Source: Epichloe hybrida (lineage: Eukaryota; Ascomycota; Sordariomycetes; Hypocreales; Clavicipitaceae). From it: 64,000 bases of DNA. Location of the stretch: assembly GCA_019022495.1 (NCBI GenBank), contig JAFEKR010000035.1:556076-620075 (forward strand). The letters run 5' to 3'. A program made the position numbers and the translations under genes. Positions 1 to 12,171 of this stretch are shown piece by piece (the first letter of the stretch is position 1; every line of letters starts with the position of its first letter). The notes under the pieces were generated by a model, which saw only the letters and a list, made by a program, of their open reading frames with translations, had not been told where the DNA came from and searched no databases.

Positions 1-3000
1 TAAAGACTGATTTCCTTAGGTGTTTTTATCTCTTTATATTTAGAACCTCCTATTTATTAGAGTAGTTCTTCTATAATATGTCATTTAAGCCTTATAGAGA
101 TATAGGGGTATAGGTTAGTGTAAATAAGGGTTTTTCCTTTATCTAGGTATTTATTATTATCTCCTGTTTTAACGCCTTCCATAGCATTATTATAGCTATT
201 AGTCTCGCTAGGAACTCTAAATTAACTAGAGGTCCTAGATAGTCTAGCTGCATCTAACATTATAATTAATTAAGGGAGGTAGATCTTATAATATAAGAAG
301 ATAAGGGGTATAATTATAATTCTGTAATATGTTTTGTGTTTTGGATATAAAGGATTACAAGGTAAGGCAGTTAACTTTAAATATGTAATAAAACGCATAA
401 TAAAGAAAGATAAGGGGATAGCTTAGCTACTAGTGTTAAACCTTTCTTTGTTATTTTGGAGTCTATATAGATATAGATATTAATACTAAAGTAAGAAGAG
501 AGCTATATTATACCTTTCTATTAGTATAACTTATTATTAAACGTGGCCCTCCTATTTTATAAGGCAAGTTATTATTAGATAAGCTACCTCTTTTAATTAA
601 CCTTACTAATCTGTGGTGTTTGAAGACTGCGTGGTTATCTGTGAAGGTAACCACTAATTAGTGTTAGATTCACAGGGCATTGAATTCAATATAATACAGT
701 TATGAGCCCGAAGAATAGTATTGTTATTAATTATCTATTCTAGGCTATGTTATCTGTTATTATGATTAATTAAGTTATAGGAAAAGAGAGGTAAAAAGCT
801 AGAAGTTACAATATATAAAGGGAAAAGGGGTTACGCATTTATGTCCCCACATTTCCTAGCTAATCAACGTGCCAGGTTATAGGTTACGTGTGGGGTCCGC
901 GCGCGGCCCGAGCTTCTGCTGGGTAATTGCGGCTGCGACGCGCGATTGATATCACCTTTGTTCCAACATTATCCTTTATTATATTTTCCTATAATAATCC
1001 TAGTTCTTCCTAATAGTTCTTATTAACTTATGCTCTCACTAGGTTTTATTTAACAAAACTATAGTTTATACTCTCTACTAATTTCTTTTCCTATAAAGTC
1101 TTATAGTAGTTAGTCTAACTCTATATAATTATCTAGTATATTAATATAGGTTTTAGTTAATTAAGGCTAGAGTAATAAGAGGTAAATAATTTAATTTCTA
1201 TCTTAGGGTTTAACACAAGGATTAATCTATCTATAATAATATTTTATAGTAGTTTCTAGATAACTATAGTAGTAGACTTTAACTCTAGTTTACAGGTAAG
1301 AACTCATTCATTAGTCGTTTTTACTACATTATCTAGGCTAGAACTATATAAGCTATCTGTCTTGCTTCTAACCTTATTTATAGTAATATTATTCTTCCTA
1401 TTAATACTCCCCTTAGTTTTCCTATCTTCCTAATATACCTTTTATTTATACTTTATTCCCTAAGTATTCTTCACTAGTATTTCTTTAAAACTTATTATTC
1501 TAATCTTATCTAGTAATAGTAAATCATAAACACGCGAATAACCGCTAGTATCTTTATTATCCGCGATTCTTAGTTTTCTAATCCCTAGTTTTTTACTTTA
1601 TTAAATACCTTACTATTTAATCCCCTTAGGATTTCCTTAACCTCCTCTAGGATTTCTTAGTTATTCTCTATAAACTCTATAATTTTATCTAGTCCTATTC
1701 TCTATAGAAGCTAGGCATGTAGATTAGATTGTTAGAATAAGTCTAGGCATAGGTATATTAGGAGCGTTTATATTTTACCCTTAGTACCTATAATTATGAT
1801 TTTCTCTAGCCTATAATGTTTAATAGTATTTATTCTTTATAACTAAACCTTTCCTAATAATATATCCTAATCTTATTAAGCTAGCATTATATAGTATTTA
1901 GCTAGAGCTAAGATTCCCCTAGCTATAATCTAGAGGTAAGCATAGTAGGAGATTAGTTAACGTATATTATTTGCTATCTTAATAAACCTTATTTTACAAA
2001 GTTAGACTAAAGGGATTCTATACCTCTTTAGGTAATTTATATTCACTAGTTCTACGCTTAAGCTACTATTAAGTAAAGCTAAGTTATACTAAATACCTTT
2101 AACGTATATAATAATATATCCTAGGGTTATTAGTACTTCACTATCTAGCCTAGTAATATTATTCTATGTAATTATAGCGTTTATTAACCCTAGGGATCTA
2201 TAGGCTACTATTTCTAGACTTATTATTCCCTTATATAGCTCTAAGAGATAAGAGATAATTACTTTAGCTTTATTACCCTTTAACTTTTATTAGTATTATA
2301 TTAAGTAACTTAGTTATTAGTAAATAATTAGGGCTATCTAGAGGAGTTATAAAATGCTAATAGATACTATAGTTTTGCTTAGTTATTTTCCTAGGTTAAA
2401 TAGTAAAACTTTATATTCTTCTATAGCCTAAATATTCTCTAAGGCTAATCTTTAGTGGGGTTAAGGGTTTAAGGTAGTATTATTTATTTCTACCTCTCTT
2501 AGTTATATAGTTACTATAGGTATAGTAGGTTCCTAGGGATTTACTATACTTTTATCTAGATATAGACGTAAGGTAGGAAGTAATCTTTAGAACTCCTTAG
2601 AGCTTATTTCCTAGAGTAGTAAATATATACTTAGACTAGGATTCTTACTATCCTATAAAGTTTTATTTAAGTTAAGGATTTCTTTGATTTATTTTATTAG
2701 TAGGTCTCCTAAAGTATTCCAAGTTTAGTAAATAATTTAATAATTCTCTTAGCTAGTTCTCTAGTAAATACTAGCTTATTTGCTTTTTCTTTTCCCTTTA
2801 CTATAGTAGTAATATTAGCGTAACCTATCTTATTTTCTTCCTAGATATAACTTAGGGGTTAATAGTTTAAGGATAATACTATAGGTAATTAAATCTTAGT
2901 GTTAGTAACATAGCCTTAGGGGGGGATTAGTTAACCTATTTCTATAGTGCTAACAAAGTTTATCTAGTTCCTATTATCTAGTTCCCTCTTATAATCCTTT

Positions 3001-6000
3001 TTTATTTAGTAACTATTATAGTTTTATTAATCTTAGCGCCTTTTAAAGTCTTCTATTAAGCATCTATTCTTCTATATGTAACTATATCCTATATATCCCT
3101 ATTCTTTATATAAGAAGCACTAGAAGAAATTAGGGTCTCTCTAGGTATCTCTTTAGGGATCTCTCTAAGGAAATATACTAGTTATATTTCCTACTAGTCT
3201 TATAGAGGCTTAGATTTGCTTATTTATATTATATCTTGCTTAGTTATACTAGCCTATAGTCTAATTTATATTACTAGCGCCTTAGGCTCTAAATGCTTTA
3301 AGTTATTTCACTAGTTTTACTATTTATTTAGAGGCTTGCTTTTCTCTTTTTAACTATTCTTCTATCTATCTCTAGAGGGGAGCTATACCTAGCGTTAAGG
3401 TTTCCTTATTAGATAGTTATAATATCTTTTTAGAGGTAAATAATTAGTAGTTATATAGGAATAACTTTAAGTTAGATATTATTAAGTCCTTTAAAGCTAT
3501 ACTATTTATCTATTTATTTAATATAAATAGACAATCTAACACCCTTTCTTATAGTTAGGCGTCTACTTCTTTATTTACTAGATAAGTAATAAAGTTTATA
3601 AATAAAACTTATTAGGTACTGGATTTTATCTTAGAAGCTAGACGCTTAGCTTATTAGATATAAGTATTTAGCGTCTCTCCTAGTTCTTATATAAAACTAT
3701 ATACCTCTCTTTACGTAGAAATCTTAATAAAAGGATCTAGCTTCTTAAACTTTTCTAAGAACTTCTTAGCTATATTCTTCTATATCTAGTCTTTATACTC
3801 TAAGTCCTTATACTAGGCTACTGCTTTCCTATATAAACCTTAGATAAAGGTAGAACGTGTAAAGGTATTAATATATTCTTTTAGGGCTTAGGCTATTATA
3901 GCTATTATTTTGTAATATTTTATATATTCTTTAGCTAGTCTATCCCTTAGTAAGCTAGAAAAGGTAATTCCTCCCCTTACTATTAGGTTTATTAGGAAGA
4001 AAGAACTACTTATAGTGCCTATTTATCTAGTTTCTCTAGGATTAGTAACATTATATAATTATAAAGATAGAGAGGGGATAAGTATTATGATTTTATTTAG
4101 TTAGGGGGACTATTCTAGGGGATACTTAGGGCTTAGGATAAATTCTAATAATAATCTATTGCCTTGCTTTAATTCTAAGCTTAGGACTAACTCTTCCTAA
4201 GTTCTAGCATCTAACTCTATAGAAAAAGGTTTTAGTATAAAGTGTTTAAGCTAGAGGGTGTTATTTTAAGGGGTTAGTGATTTAGTAATTCTTTAGGATC
4301 CTTTAGTGTTCCCTAAGTCTAGTGATTTACCTAGCTAGATTAACTGCTAATTGTAGTTATATTAATAGTGTGTCTGATTTCTTAAACGAGAGTAAATAGG
4401 ATAGATTATTAGGTAGTAGGGATTAGGTATTAAGGTTTTAGGCTTTTAGGATTTTCAGACTCTTTAAACTTTATTATAATAAAGTTTTTAGAGCAAAAGT
4501 TAGGGGGTAAGCATAGAACTCTAAAATATTAATTATATCTACCTAGCTAGAAGAGAAAAAAGAAAGAAAAACAAGATTATTCTCTATCTCCCTAAGATAA
4601 ACTAATTCTTCCCTTCCTAATAACTCCTTCCTCTATAACTTAAGCAAATTCCTAATATAAGCATAGTACGCCTAGAGCTATTCGCACGGTAATAACTAAC
4701 TAGAAGATTAGATAACTAGAAAGGTGGAGACAAAAGTGGGTCAGAAGTGGGGCGGTGGTCTGTGTGCTATACCTCTGATTATAGTAGTGTAATTATCTTA
4801 AAAACCTAGGTTTTTTAAAGTTAAGAGGCACTTTAGTTAGTTCCCTAAGGTAAAAGTTTCGAATCCTAGTCTATATTCTATCTAGTGCATCCCCTCCAGG
4901 TATCTTACACTATAACACTAGGCAAACATCGCTACTTCTTTATACACTACGCGCATTAGCGTATTACTTCTAGCTAATCTAGTAGTAAATCCTATAAGTA
5001 GTTTCTTTAATTAATAGCTCTTTTCTAGAGCTTCTTTAATTATCAAGTTTAAGGTTCTTATTATATTATATTCACTTAGAAATACCTACCTTTACTAATA
5101 AAGTGCGAATTCTTTATACTACTAAGTATAGAAATATCTATTCCTATACTAGAGTTTTACTATTTAAGTTAAATTCTAAGGTCTAAAAATTCCTTAAGGT
5201 TCCGCCTAATATCTAGTGTTATTTACCTCTAGTTTAAGCAGAATATTACTATACCTAATTTGCTAAGTGTGAAAATAATACTTCCTATAGTTAGATTCCC
5301 TAGTTAAAGTATAGCTTATAGGGCTCCTTAATTTAATAAGTTCTAATGCTCTATTTATTAGTGTCTAACCTTAGTTAGTTCCTACCTACGTAAAACTATA
5401 ACTATCTATAATCTTAAGTGCTAGTATTATACTAGGTTAGCGCTATAGTGTTTTTATTAATTCTTCCTCCTTTATTTTTCTATAGCTTTATTACGGATTA
5501 AGCTTCTAACCTATTCTTTTCCTATACTATAAATTCTTCGCTTTATTATTATAAGCTAACTTCCTATTATAATTATTATTTATTACTATCTCTAATATAA
5601 TTTACTCCTTATTATCCTATTCTAAGTATTCTAGGATCTTATTAAATAATTCTTTGTAAGTTTTACATAGCCTTATAGTTCCGTGCCTATCTTATTAAGT
5701 CCCATAGTCCTTAATATTCTTGCCTTATTAGATAGTAGTGTTTTCTAACCTTAGCTAGAAGATATTCTTAATTATAGTAATAACTATAGCTACTTTCTAA
5801 TTATTATCTTTCTTTGTTTCTAACTATAGTCATGTTTTAATCTGATTTTCTCTTGTTTCTAACTATAGTTATACTCCATAAGAGTTTCGTAATCCCCTCT
5901 CCTTCTTATCTAAGTATTATTTATTACTTGTTTAGCTTAGCCACGTTACGTAGGTACTTTGTTAGGAGATCTTTAATATTAGGATATTTAATTATTATAA

Positions 6001-6105
6001 TGATTTAGGCAAGTAACGAATAATCAAAAGGTCCTAGTCTTATTACTATAAAGTAGTACTAAAAATAATAGGGGGTAATCTAGGTTGTATTGTTTAGTTA
6101 TCTAG
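1..6105. repeat. AT-rich, RIP-degraded repeat block
   Basis: This stretch has no open frame of useful length on either strand and is made of TA-rich words (ctag, ttag, tata), with CpA and TpG visibly scarce. That composition is the known footprint of repeat-induced point mutation, which turns CpA into TpA in duplicated DNA of ascomycetes. I infer an old transposon-derived block, possibly several nested copies. I could not recognise reverse transcriptase, transposase, LTR or terminal inverted repeat sequence, so the element class is open. The switch to normal composition is abrupt, near 6105-6125, about 650 bp before the FRS1 start codon. No gene is seen inside. Confidence 0.8.
828..960. other. 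GC-rich islet inside the RIP block
   Basis: About 130 bp of near-normal composition, with several CpG and GCGC words around 893-945, sits in the AT-rich block. It is flanked on both sides by strongly TA-rich DNA. It could be a piece that escaped RIP because it was single-copy or inserted later, or part of a terminal repeat of the element. No coding potential is seen. Confidence 0.5.
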
Positions 6106-6772
6106 CTACTATGTTCCCTATAATAATACTACCAATGATTACCTCAGCCATTCTCCACCTCAACAAGCCCGAAACACCAGAGCAGAGCAAGCCACACGTC
6201 AATCTGTTGCTACACCCACTGTATTATGTAGGCGGCGTGGCGTGCAGATTCATCAGTGCAGCAGCCGCAGCACTGAGGGAGGGGCCGGCCACAAACGACG
6301 ACGACGACGACGACAACGACAACGACATTGGACTGGACAGTCAGAGTCACAGTTCGGAAAAAAAAACCAAAAGTACCCGCCTTCTGCATGCGGGCTACAT
6401 GTATCATGTACGTTCTGAATGATGGGAAACGCATCTACAGTGTTTCTTCTCATTGGCAAACACAAGCTTTACCAAGCACCAAGCTCCAAGCTGCTCAGGA
6501 ACGACCCCTCACTGGTCAAGAGCTGTCTCCAGGCCCCCTTGCGCTTGGCTTGCTACCCTAGAGCTACTGCGCCAAGCCGAGGGGCACTTCAACTCACCCC
6601 AGCCAAAAGCAAAAGACCCCGCCATAATTAATTACGGACTTGTACATGTACAAGTCACCACACATCACCGCCTTCAATATTTCGTATCGCATTCCACGCA
6701 ATCGACTGCAATTAGCCCACCGCGACAGATCTTCGAGGCGTTGAGCCTTGATCTCCTCCCCCCCATTTCGTC
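6106..6772. other. Intergenic: transition zone and FRS1 upstream region
   Basis: Composition becomes normal here. A GAC/AAC triplet run lies at about 6297-6330. The last 100 bp before the FRS1 ATG are pyrimidine-rich on the plus strand, as is common in fungal leaders. Short open frames here look like chance products of the triplet run, and I do not call a gene. Confidence 0.5.
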
Positions 6773-8942
6773 ATGCCGACCATCTCTGTTGACAAGTACA
6801 AGCTCTTTGAAGCTCTTGGCAAAAAGTACGTTACTATCGCCTCAAGCGTGCTTTTCTGCCCCTCCTCCACCTCCTCCGATGTTCGCCTTCACATCCTTGA
6901 ACAACAAACATTTTTTTCTGAGCAGGATTTTGGTGCAAGTGGTATAAAGAGGCTCCATCAGGTTGCAAGGCTGCAACAAGGCTACTTGTGATGCGCCAAC
7001 TCGCAACCGCATACTGACCCGGTTGCCTGCCTGCAGATTTACAAAGGAAGAGTTCGAAGATCTCTGCTTCGATTATGGCATCGAACTCGACGAAGACACG
7101 GAGGACCAGGAGCGTCCAATCGTCGACGGTAAACAGGAACCTCCTCAGCTGAAGATCGAGATCGGAGCCAACCGTTATGATATGCTCTGTTTCGAGGGAA
7201 TCGCCCTCAACTTGAACATCTTCCTCGGCAACATGAAGCCGCCCAATTTCCGCGTTGTCAAGCCCAAGGATGCAGAGGCACAAGTTATCAAGGTCTTGCC
7301 CGACACCACCAAGGTCCGACCTTATGTCTCAGGCGCAGTGTTACGCAACATCAAGTTCACCCAGGACCGTTATGACTCCTTCATTGCCCTGCAGGACAAG
7401 CTGCATCAGAACCTGGCCCGAAACCGAACGCTTGTGTCCATGGGAACCCACGATCTTGATACCATCAAGGGACCTTTCACATATGAGGCCCTCCCCCCCA
7501 AGGATATCAAATTCGTCCCACTCAATCAGACCAAGGAGATGAATGCGGAGGAGCTCATGACTTTTTATGAAAGCGATAAACACCTGGGACGGTTCTTGCA
7601 CATCATTCGCGATGCCCCCGTATATCCAGTCATCTATGATGCCAACCGAGTCGTCTGCTCGCTGCCGCCCATCATCAATGGAGAACACTCAAAAATCACG
7701 CTCAACACGACAAACGTCTTCATCGAAATCACTGCCACCGATATGACCAAGTTGCAAATTGTCACTGACATGCTCGTCACCATGTTCTCTCAATACGTAG
7801 AGGAGGAATTCACGGTCGAGCCCGTGCGCATCATTTCTGAGCACAATGACTTGACGCGAGAGACTCCTTCTCTGCGACCTCGTGTTACCCACGCCGAAGT
7901 CGACTACCTCAACAGCTGCACGGGTCTGAATGAGTCACCAGAGAGCCTCTGCAAGCTTCTCACCAAGATGGCCTATGTGTCTAAGCCCTCAGACAAGGAC
8001 CCCAACCTGCTGGAAGTGGCTATCCCCCCTACTCGTGCCGATGTTCTGCATCAATGTGACATCATGGAAGATCTCGCCGTCTGCTACGGTTTCAACAAAT
8101 TACCCCGTACTGCGCCTACTCGAAGCGCCACCATTGGCGCGCCCCTCAAGATCAACAAGCTCGCTGACATTGTACGACTGGAAGCCGCCATGGCAGGCTG
8201 GAGCGAAGTCATGCCACTTATCCTGTGCAGCCACGACGAGAACTTTGCTTGGTGAACCGGAAAGATGACGGCAAGACCGCCGTCAGATTGGCACCCTAAA
8301 ACACAGGATATCAAATCGTCCGCACGTCCCCTGCTCCCCGGATTGCTCAAGCATCCGTGAAAACAAAGGCCACGCCGTTCCCTTCAAGATATTCGAAACA
8401 TCAGACGTTACCTTCAAGGACGAATCTGCTGAGCGCAAAGCCCGCAACGAGCGCCATTTTGCTGCCGCATGGTGCGGCAAGTCCAGTGGTTTCGAAACCG
8501 TCCACGGCCTGCTCGACCGTGTTCTGGCAATGCTCCGCACTTCTTTCCTCACCCACGACGAGGGCTTGAGCGGCAAGTCCGTCGACTACCAGGTGAAGGA
8601 GAACCCCAGCAAGGCCGATGGCTACTGGATCGAGGAACTCAACGAAGAGACTTTCTTCCCCGGCCACGCTGCCTCGGTGCACCTGCGTCTCGATGGTAAG
8701 GAGAGACGTATCGGCGAGTTCGGCATCATTCACCCTGCCGTATTGGAGAAATTTGACTTGAGGTATGTACATCCACCACTCTTGACATCACTCTGCCTTC
8801 AGAGAGGGTTTCGTGATTGACCCTCACCATTGCAAATCCCGTCCCATCAATCCCTCCTCATCAATCAGTCTCTTGTAGCTAAAAAGTCGCCCATAGATAC
8901 CCCGTCAGCACGCTCGAGATTAATCTCGAAGTCTTCTTGTAA
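6773..8942 (+). CDS. FRS1: Phenylalanyl-tRNA synthetase beta subunit, cytosolic (frame disrupted)
   Basis: Beta chain of the alpha2-beta2 cytosolic enzyme that charges tRNA-Phe. Exon 1 (6773-6825) encodes MPTISVDKYKLFEALGKK. Intron 6826-7036 (GTACGT..CAG) is followed by exon 2, where phase and homology continue with FTKEEFEDLCFDYGIELDED. The body matches eukaryotic PheRS-beta, with motifs IEIGANRYDMLCFEG, VSMGTHDLDTIKGPF and a B5-type segment IPPTRADVLHQCDIMEDLA. A last intron (8763-8896) splices in phase to a short exon ending VSTLEINLEVFL, stop 8940-8942. Between 8252 and 8353 the frame is broken by about five small indels, although the homologous protein can be followed through changing frames (NRKDDGKTAVRL, YQIVRTS, LLPGLLK, IRENKGHA). 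Repaired length would be near 609 residues, normal for the family. An essential gene should not be broken, so assembly error or a second copy elsewhere are the main explanations. Confidence 0.92.
8252..8353 (+). other. Cluster of frame-breaking indels within FRS1
   Basis: Going 5' to 3', family-like peptides occupy different frames. One base appears missing after codon TGG at 8250-8252 (giving TGA), two near 8294, one near 8308 and two near 8352, and one C appears extra near 8330. The net change moves the frame by one phase. The GTGAAC at 8252 could be taken for a splice donor, but the sequence beyond it still reads as synthetase protein, so an intron is unlikely. Confidence 0.75.
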
Positions 8943-9345
8943 ATGATTCGAACCTCGCCATGTAGGTGAAGAATCTGAAGCAATGAGCTTCGGATCGGGA
9001 TCAGACGTAGAAAAAGATATCTAGTGAAGAAAAAAGGGCGGCTCGGGGGTGTGCCAACTATGCTCACGGGCCTTGCTTGGATGTGCAATCCAGAAATGAA
9101 TTTAACGAAATGATAGACCAAGCGAATAAGAGAAGTTCCAACGTCTACAAGCTATAATATCAGGACGCAGAAAAGGAGCAGAACTCTAAGCTTGACTTGG
9201 AAACTAAACTGTTCATGTCGCTTGTATTAGATATCTTGGATTATGCTTCGCTTCGGTGCATCTCATTCATCATCTCTACGAGACAGCCCATCACTATTAT
9301 ATGTTCATCGCCCCCCCCCCCACCCCCGTTTCTCATCGTAATGTT
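8943..9345. other. Intergenic between convergent FRS1 and YMR1
   Basis: This spacer should carry both 3' UTRs. A cytosine-rich run lies at 9309-9327. No gene is seen. The segment just after it, 9346-9777, is open in the YMR1 frame and is listed separately. Confidence 0.5.
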
Positions 9346-9777
9346 TCAACCCGCCAGTTCTTCGCCATTTTTCCCCATGTCCTGCTGATAGCTGGTCACG
9401 ACAATTGATGTTTCAGCTTCTGCGGATGTGCTTGTTGCTGGTCGTTGGTGTAGCGTTAGCGATGAACTGGGGACGTCCATTGTCGACTGTCTCATGTAGC
9501 CAGATGCTACTGCATCGGGCGAAGCAGACAAGGCATATGAGGAATTGGTATTGCCATCGCTGCCCGTCTCCGCTTCGTCAGTTGCCTGAACTATTGCCCA
9601 TCCGCAACTGAGTTCATCTTTAGGCACATAGCATTTTGGAAAACCTCCCGATACTGAATCAGCGATAAGGAGCCTATGGGAGAACGGGCGAGGCGGGGGA
9701 CATTCGTGAATGACCGTGTCAGAGCTCTCCACAATATCATAAGGTCCCAACTCATCCTGTCCGCGAAAGATGTCCCT
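9346..9777 (-). other. Open frame in phase with YMR1, beyond its TAG stop
   Basis: On the minus strand the YMR1 frame ends with TAG at 9780-9778, then stays open for about 143 codons to a stop at 9348-9346. The peptide starts RDIFRGQDELGPYDIVESSD and ends QQDMGKNGEELAG. It is Ser/Thr/Ala-rich, like a disordered fungal tail. By chance a run this long without a stop is unlikely (roughly one in a thousand at this base composition, my estimate). It may be a real C-terminal extension reached by splicing with a weak donor, by readthrough, or if the TAG is a sequence error. Confidence 0.45.
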
Positions 9778-12171
9778 CTATGTCATCTCGCGCAGTTCTT
9801 GCTCTTTACGCGGCGGTGGCACAGATCCCGATCCTTCTGCGCGGCCAATATTGCTCAGCATGCCTTTGCCTAGAGTCAGCCCAGACAGACCATCTCGAAT
9901 CGTGGTAAAGGCACTCGAGCCTTCCGCAGAGGCACTATGGCGCAGCGAGGCTTGCTTCGCGTCTGGGGTGAAAGCTTGGTGAGCAGTCTCAACCGCCGTC
10001 AACACAGACTGGCTGCAGCCCAGGCTCGGCGGTTTGGCGTTCCTGTGGTGGATCCGTGAGTCCTGGTCAAGGCGAGGGAAATCGTCAAGGTTGGATGCTG
10101 CTGCTTGGCGGCCGTTTTCGGCTGCAGCGGCGGCATTGAGACCAGCATTCATCTCATCATCCGTCCGGCCAAACGCTTGATACCACCATCTTATATCCTT
10201 CAGGTTTGGAAGAAGAATTCTTTCTTTTCCCCTCACTCTGTCATCGATGGTCGGGTCGAAGTCGGGATTGGTAAACTCTTGCCTCCGGCAGAGGAAATAG
10301 TCCCACACCGAGGACGTCCTCTCACTGACTCGGGCGTCCTTGCGCTGTTTCTCCGAGTTGTAAAGGAACGTACCATACTGGCAGGAGTACAAATGGTACA
10401 ACAACCGTCGCAGGAAGCGTTCATTGTACTCGAAGCGGGAAGGATTTTGCCGCACCAGTTGGTACGCACAGTCAAGGAACTGGTGAAAGACGGGGCTCAC
10501 CATCTTCGGAGTAGTAGCCTCGTCGTCCACGACCTTCCCAGAGGCGATCTCACTGACCGTCGCCAGGTCAGCATCCTCCTTGCTTGGGTTAAAGAACCGC
10601 CGAGCACCCGTAAGGACATTTTGCAAAGCATCATTTCGCCCATCATTTTCTCCAGGTTGAACCTTGGCCCCGGCCAAGGCATCTCTTTGAATGGTGAACC
10701 AGTCTTCGTGATTCAGATGCCCGGAACGTAGCCTAAACATATGACCGAATGAGAGCCAATCTTTTTCTATCAGGACGATGAAGCCATCAATAGTTCTGAA
10801 GTACGGATCTAGCATGATTTGTGCTAGAGCGCTCAGCTGACTTGTACGATCCCATCCATCTGAGCAGTGTATCAAAACGTGTGAATGATTGATGCCAATT
10901 CTTCGAGCAATTATTGCCGACCCATCCAGAACATCATGTATGTGCCTTAGCCAACCGCTCTGGTGCAAGAGTTCCCGATTGGGCGGCAGTGGAGAAATAT
11001 CGGCATCCTTGAGCGCTTCAACCACCTTATTTAGGGAGTTGCGCATGACATGAATATTTTCGATACTAAGGAAAGATTTGGTTGCGAACTTGTACTTGTC
11101 CATGTTTTCGGATCCCATGCCTTGCACTTGGTTCACCATTGCATTAATGGTAGGGCGGGCATCGACAATCATGTTGGCCTGCTGCCGTCCATATATTCGT
11201 GTTTCACCAGTCTTTTCGTCGTAGACGGCAGCCGACCGAGAGATGAGCTCATCTTCGTAGCGCTCCATGTCGGTCAATGTCGACTCGAGCATGCTTCCGT
11301 CCACTGAACCTGGCTGGCTAGCGGGAGGTGTAGATTCATCCGAGCCACCGGGCATCCAAGCAGAAAAAGATGCTGCGACGAGCCTTTCATCCTGAACATT
11401 CGTCTTTCTGGTGATGCCGGCGAGCGGTTGAGAGCTTCTGGTAATGGTGCAATTGTTGACGGGGTGGAGGTAGGACAATACAGGAATTCGATTCCGAGAG
11501 CGAAACTCGCGAGCGTACTTGAGGACATTATCCGAAATCTTGGACGGCACAACCAAAACGGCTGGGTAAGTGTCGCAGAATGAATAGTCGTGGTTGATAT
11601 TAGTAACCCTCCAGCCTTTGTCAGCAAGCTTTTCGCTGATGCCCTGTCTGCGAAACTCGGCCTTGGGGTCATAGAGTTCCCACCCATTCACCTCCTTTTC
11701 ATGCTTCAAAGGCCTATGGCTAAACGCGTAAAGCTTCTCGACAGTGCCAAGCTTGCACGTACGAGACTTTATAAAGTCAAACGCTTCCCGGGCCACCTCA
11801 TTGTCAGCAAAGTTGAAAGTGACAAAGGTGAAATCTCGACATCGAATACGGATGGACGGTGCTTGATGAGAAGAAGGAGGTGTCGGTCGAAAGGCACAGT
11901 ACGAGAGAATGGGAAAAGTCAACCATCGCTCTCTGATCTTCGGTGGCGTGGAAGAGTCTGATTCTGGATCTGTGGGCGGTTGTATGGGAGCACAAAAGAC
12001 CATGTGAAAGTCGGTCAGTCGTAGAGTACCGGTGGTGGTCTGGCCACCGTAAATGCCTTGAACGGTTCGAATTTCCTAGTATTTACCAAGTCCATATTAC
12101 TATGCGATTGCCTTTGACTGAAACTAACAGTGGGATCACCGTCAGCGACTACTCACCTTCCTTGCTTCCAT
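9778..12171 (-). CDS. YMR1: Myotubularin-family phosphoinositide 3-phosphatase
   Basis: Removes the 3-phosphate from PI3P (and PI(3,5)P2) on endosomal and vacuolar membranes. The active-site signature CSDGWDRT (CX5R type, WD pair as in myotubularins) is at about residues 409-416 of 770. It is preceded by KEFRRQG-like and SSQPLAG segments shared with yeast Ymr1, and followed by FGHMFRLRSGHL and the FLRRLLYHLYSCQYGTF block. A small first exon (12171-12157, MEARK) joins across intron 12156-12076 (GTGAGT..CTAG) to EIRTVQGIYGGQTTTGTL, which gives a good GRAM/PH-GRAM start. Without it the protein would begin mid-domain at Met 12003. It is divergent from RPS3 and convergent with FRS1. The stop at 9778 is followed by an open frame in phase (see the separate entry). 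Confidence 0.93.

Noticed and set aside
1..6105. Intact retrotransposon or gene cluster in the AT-rich block
   Set aside because: No frame is open and no reverse transcriptase or transposase motif is readable.
8943..9020. GATTCGAACC word suggesting a minus-strand tRNA B box
   Set aside because: No matching acceptor stem or A box could be found at tRNA distance. It is in the FRS1 3' UTR.
10105..10731. 208-codon open frame on the plus strand inside YMR1
   Set aside because: Lies wholly opposite the conserved myotubularin catalytic region; no features of its own.
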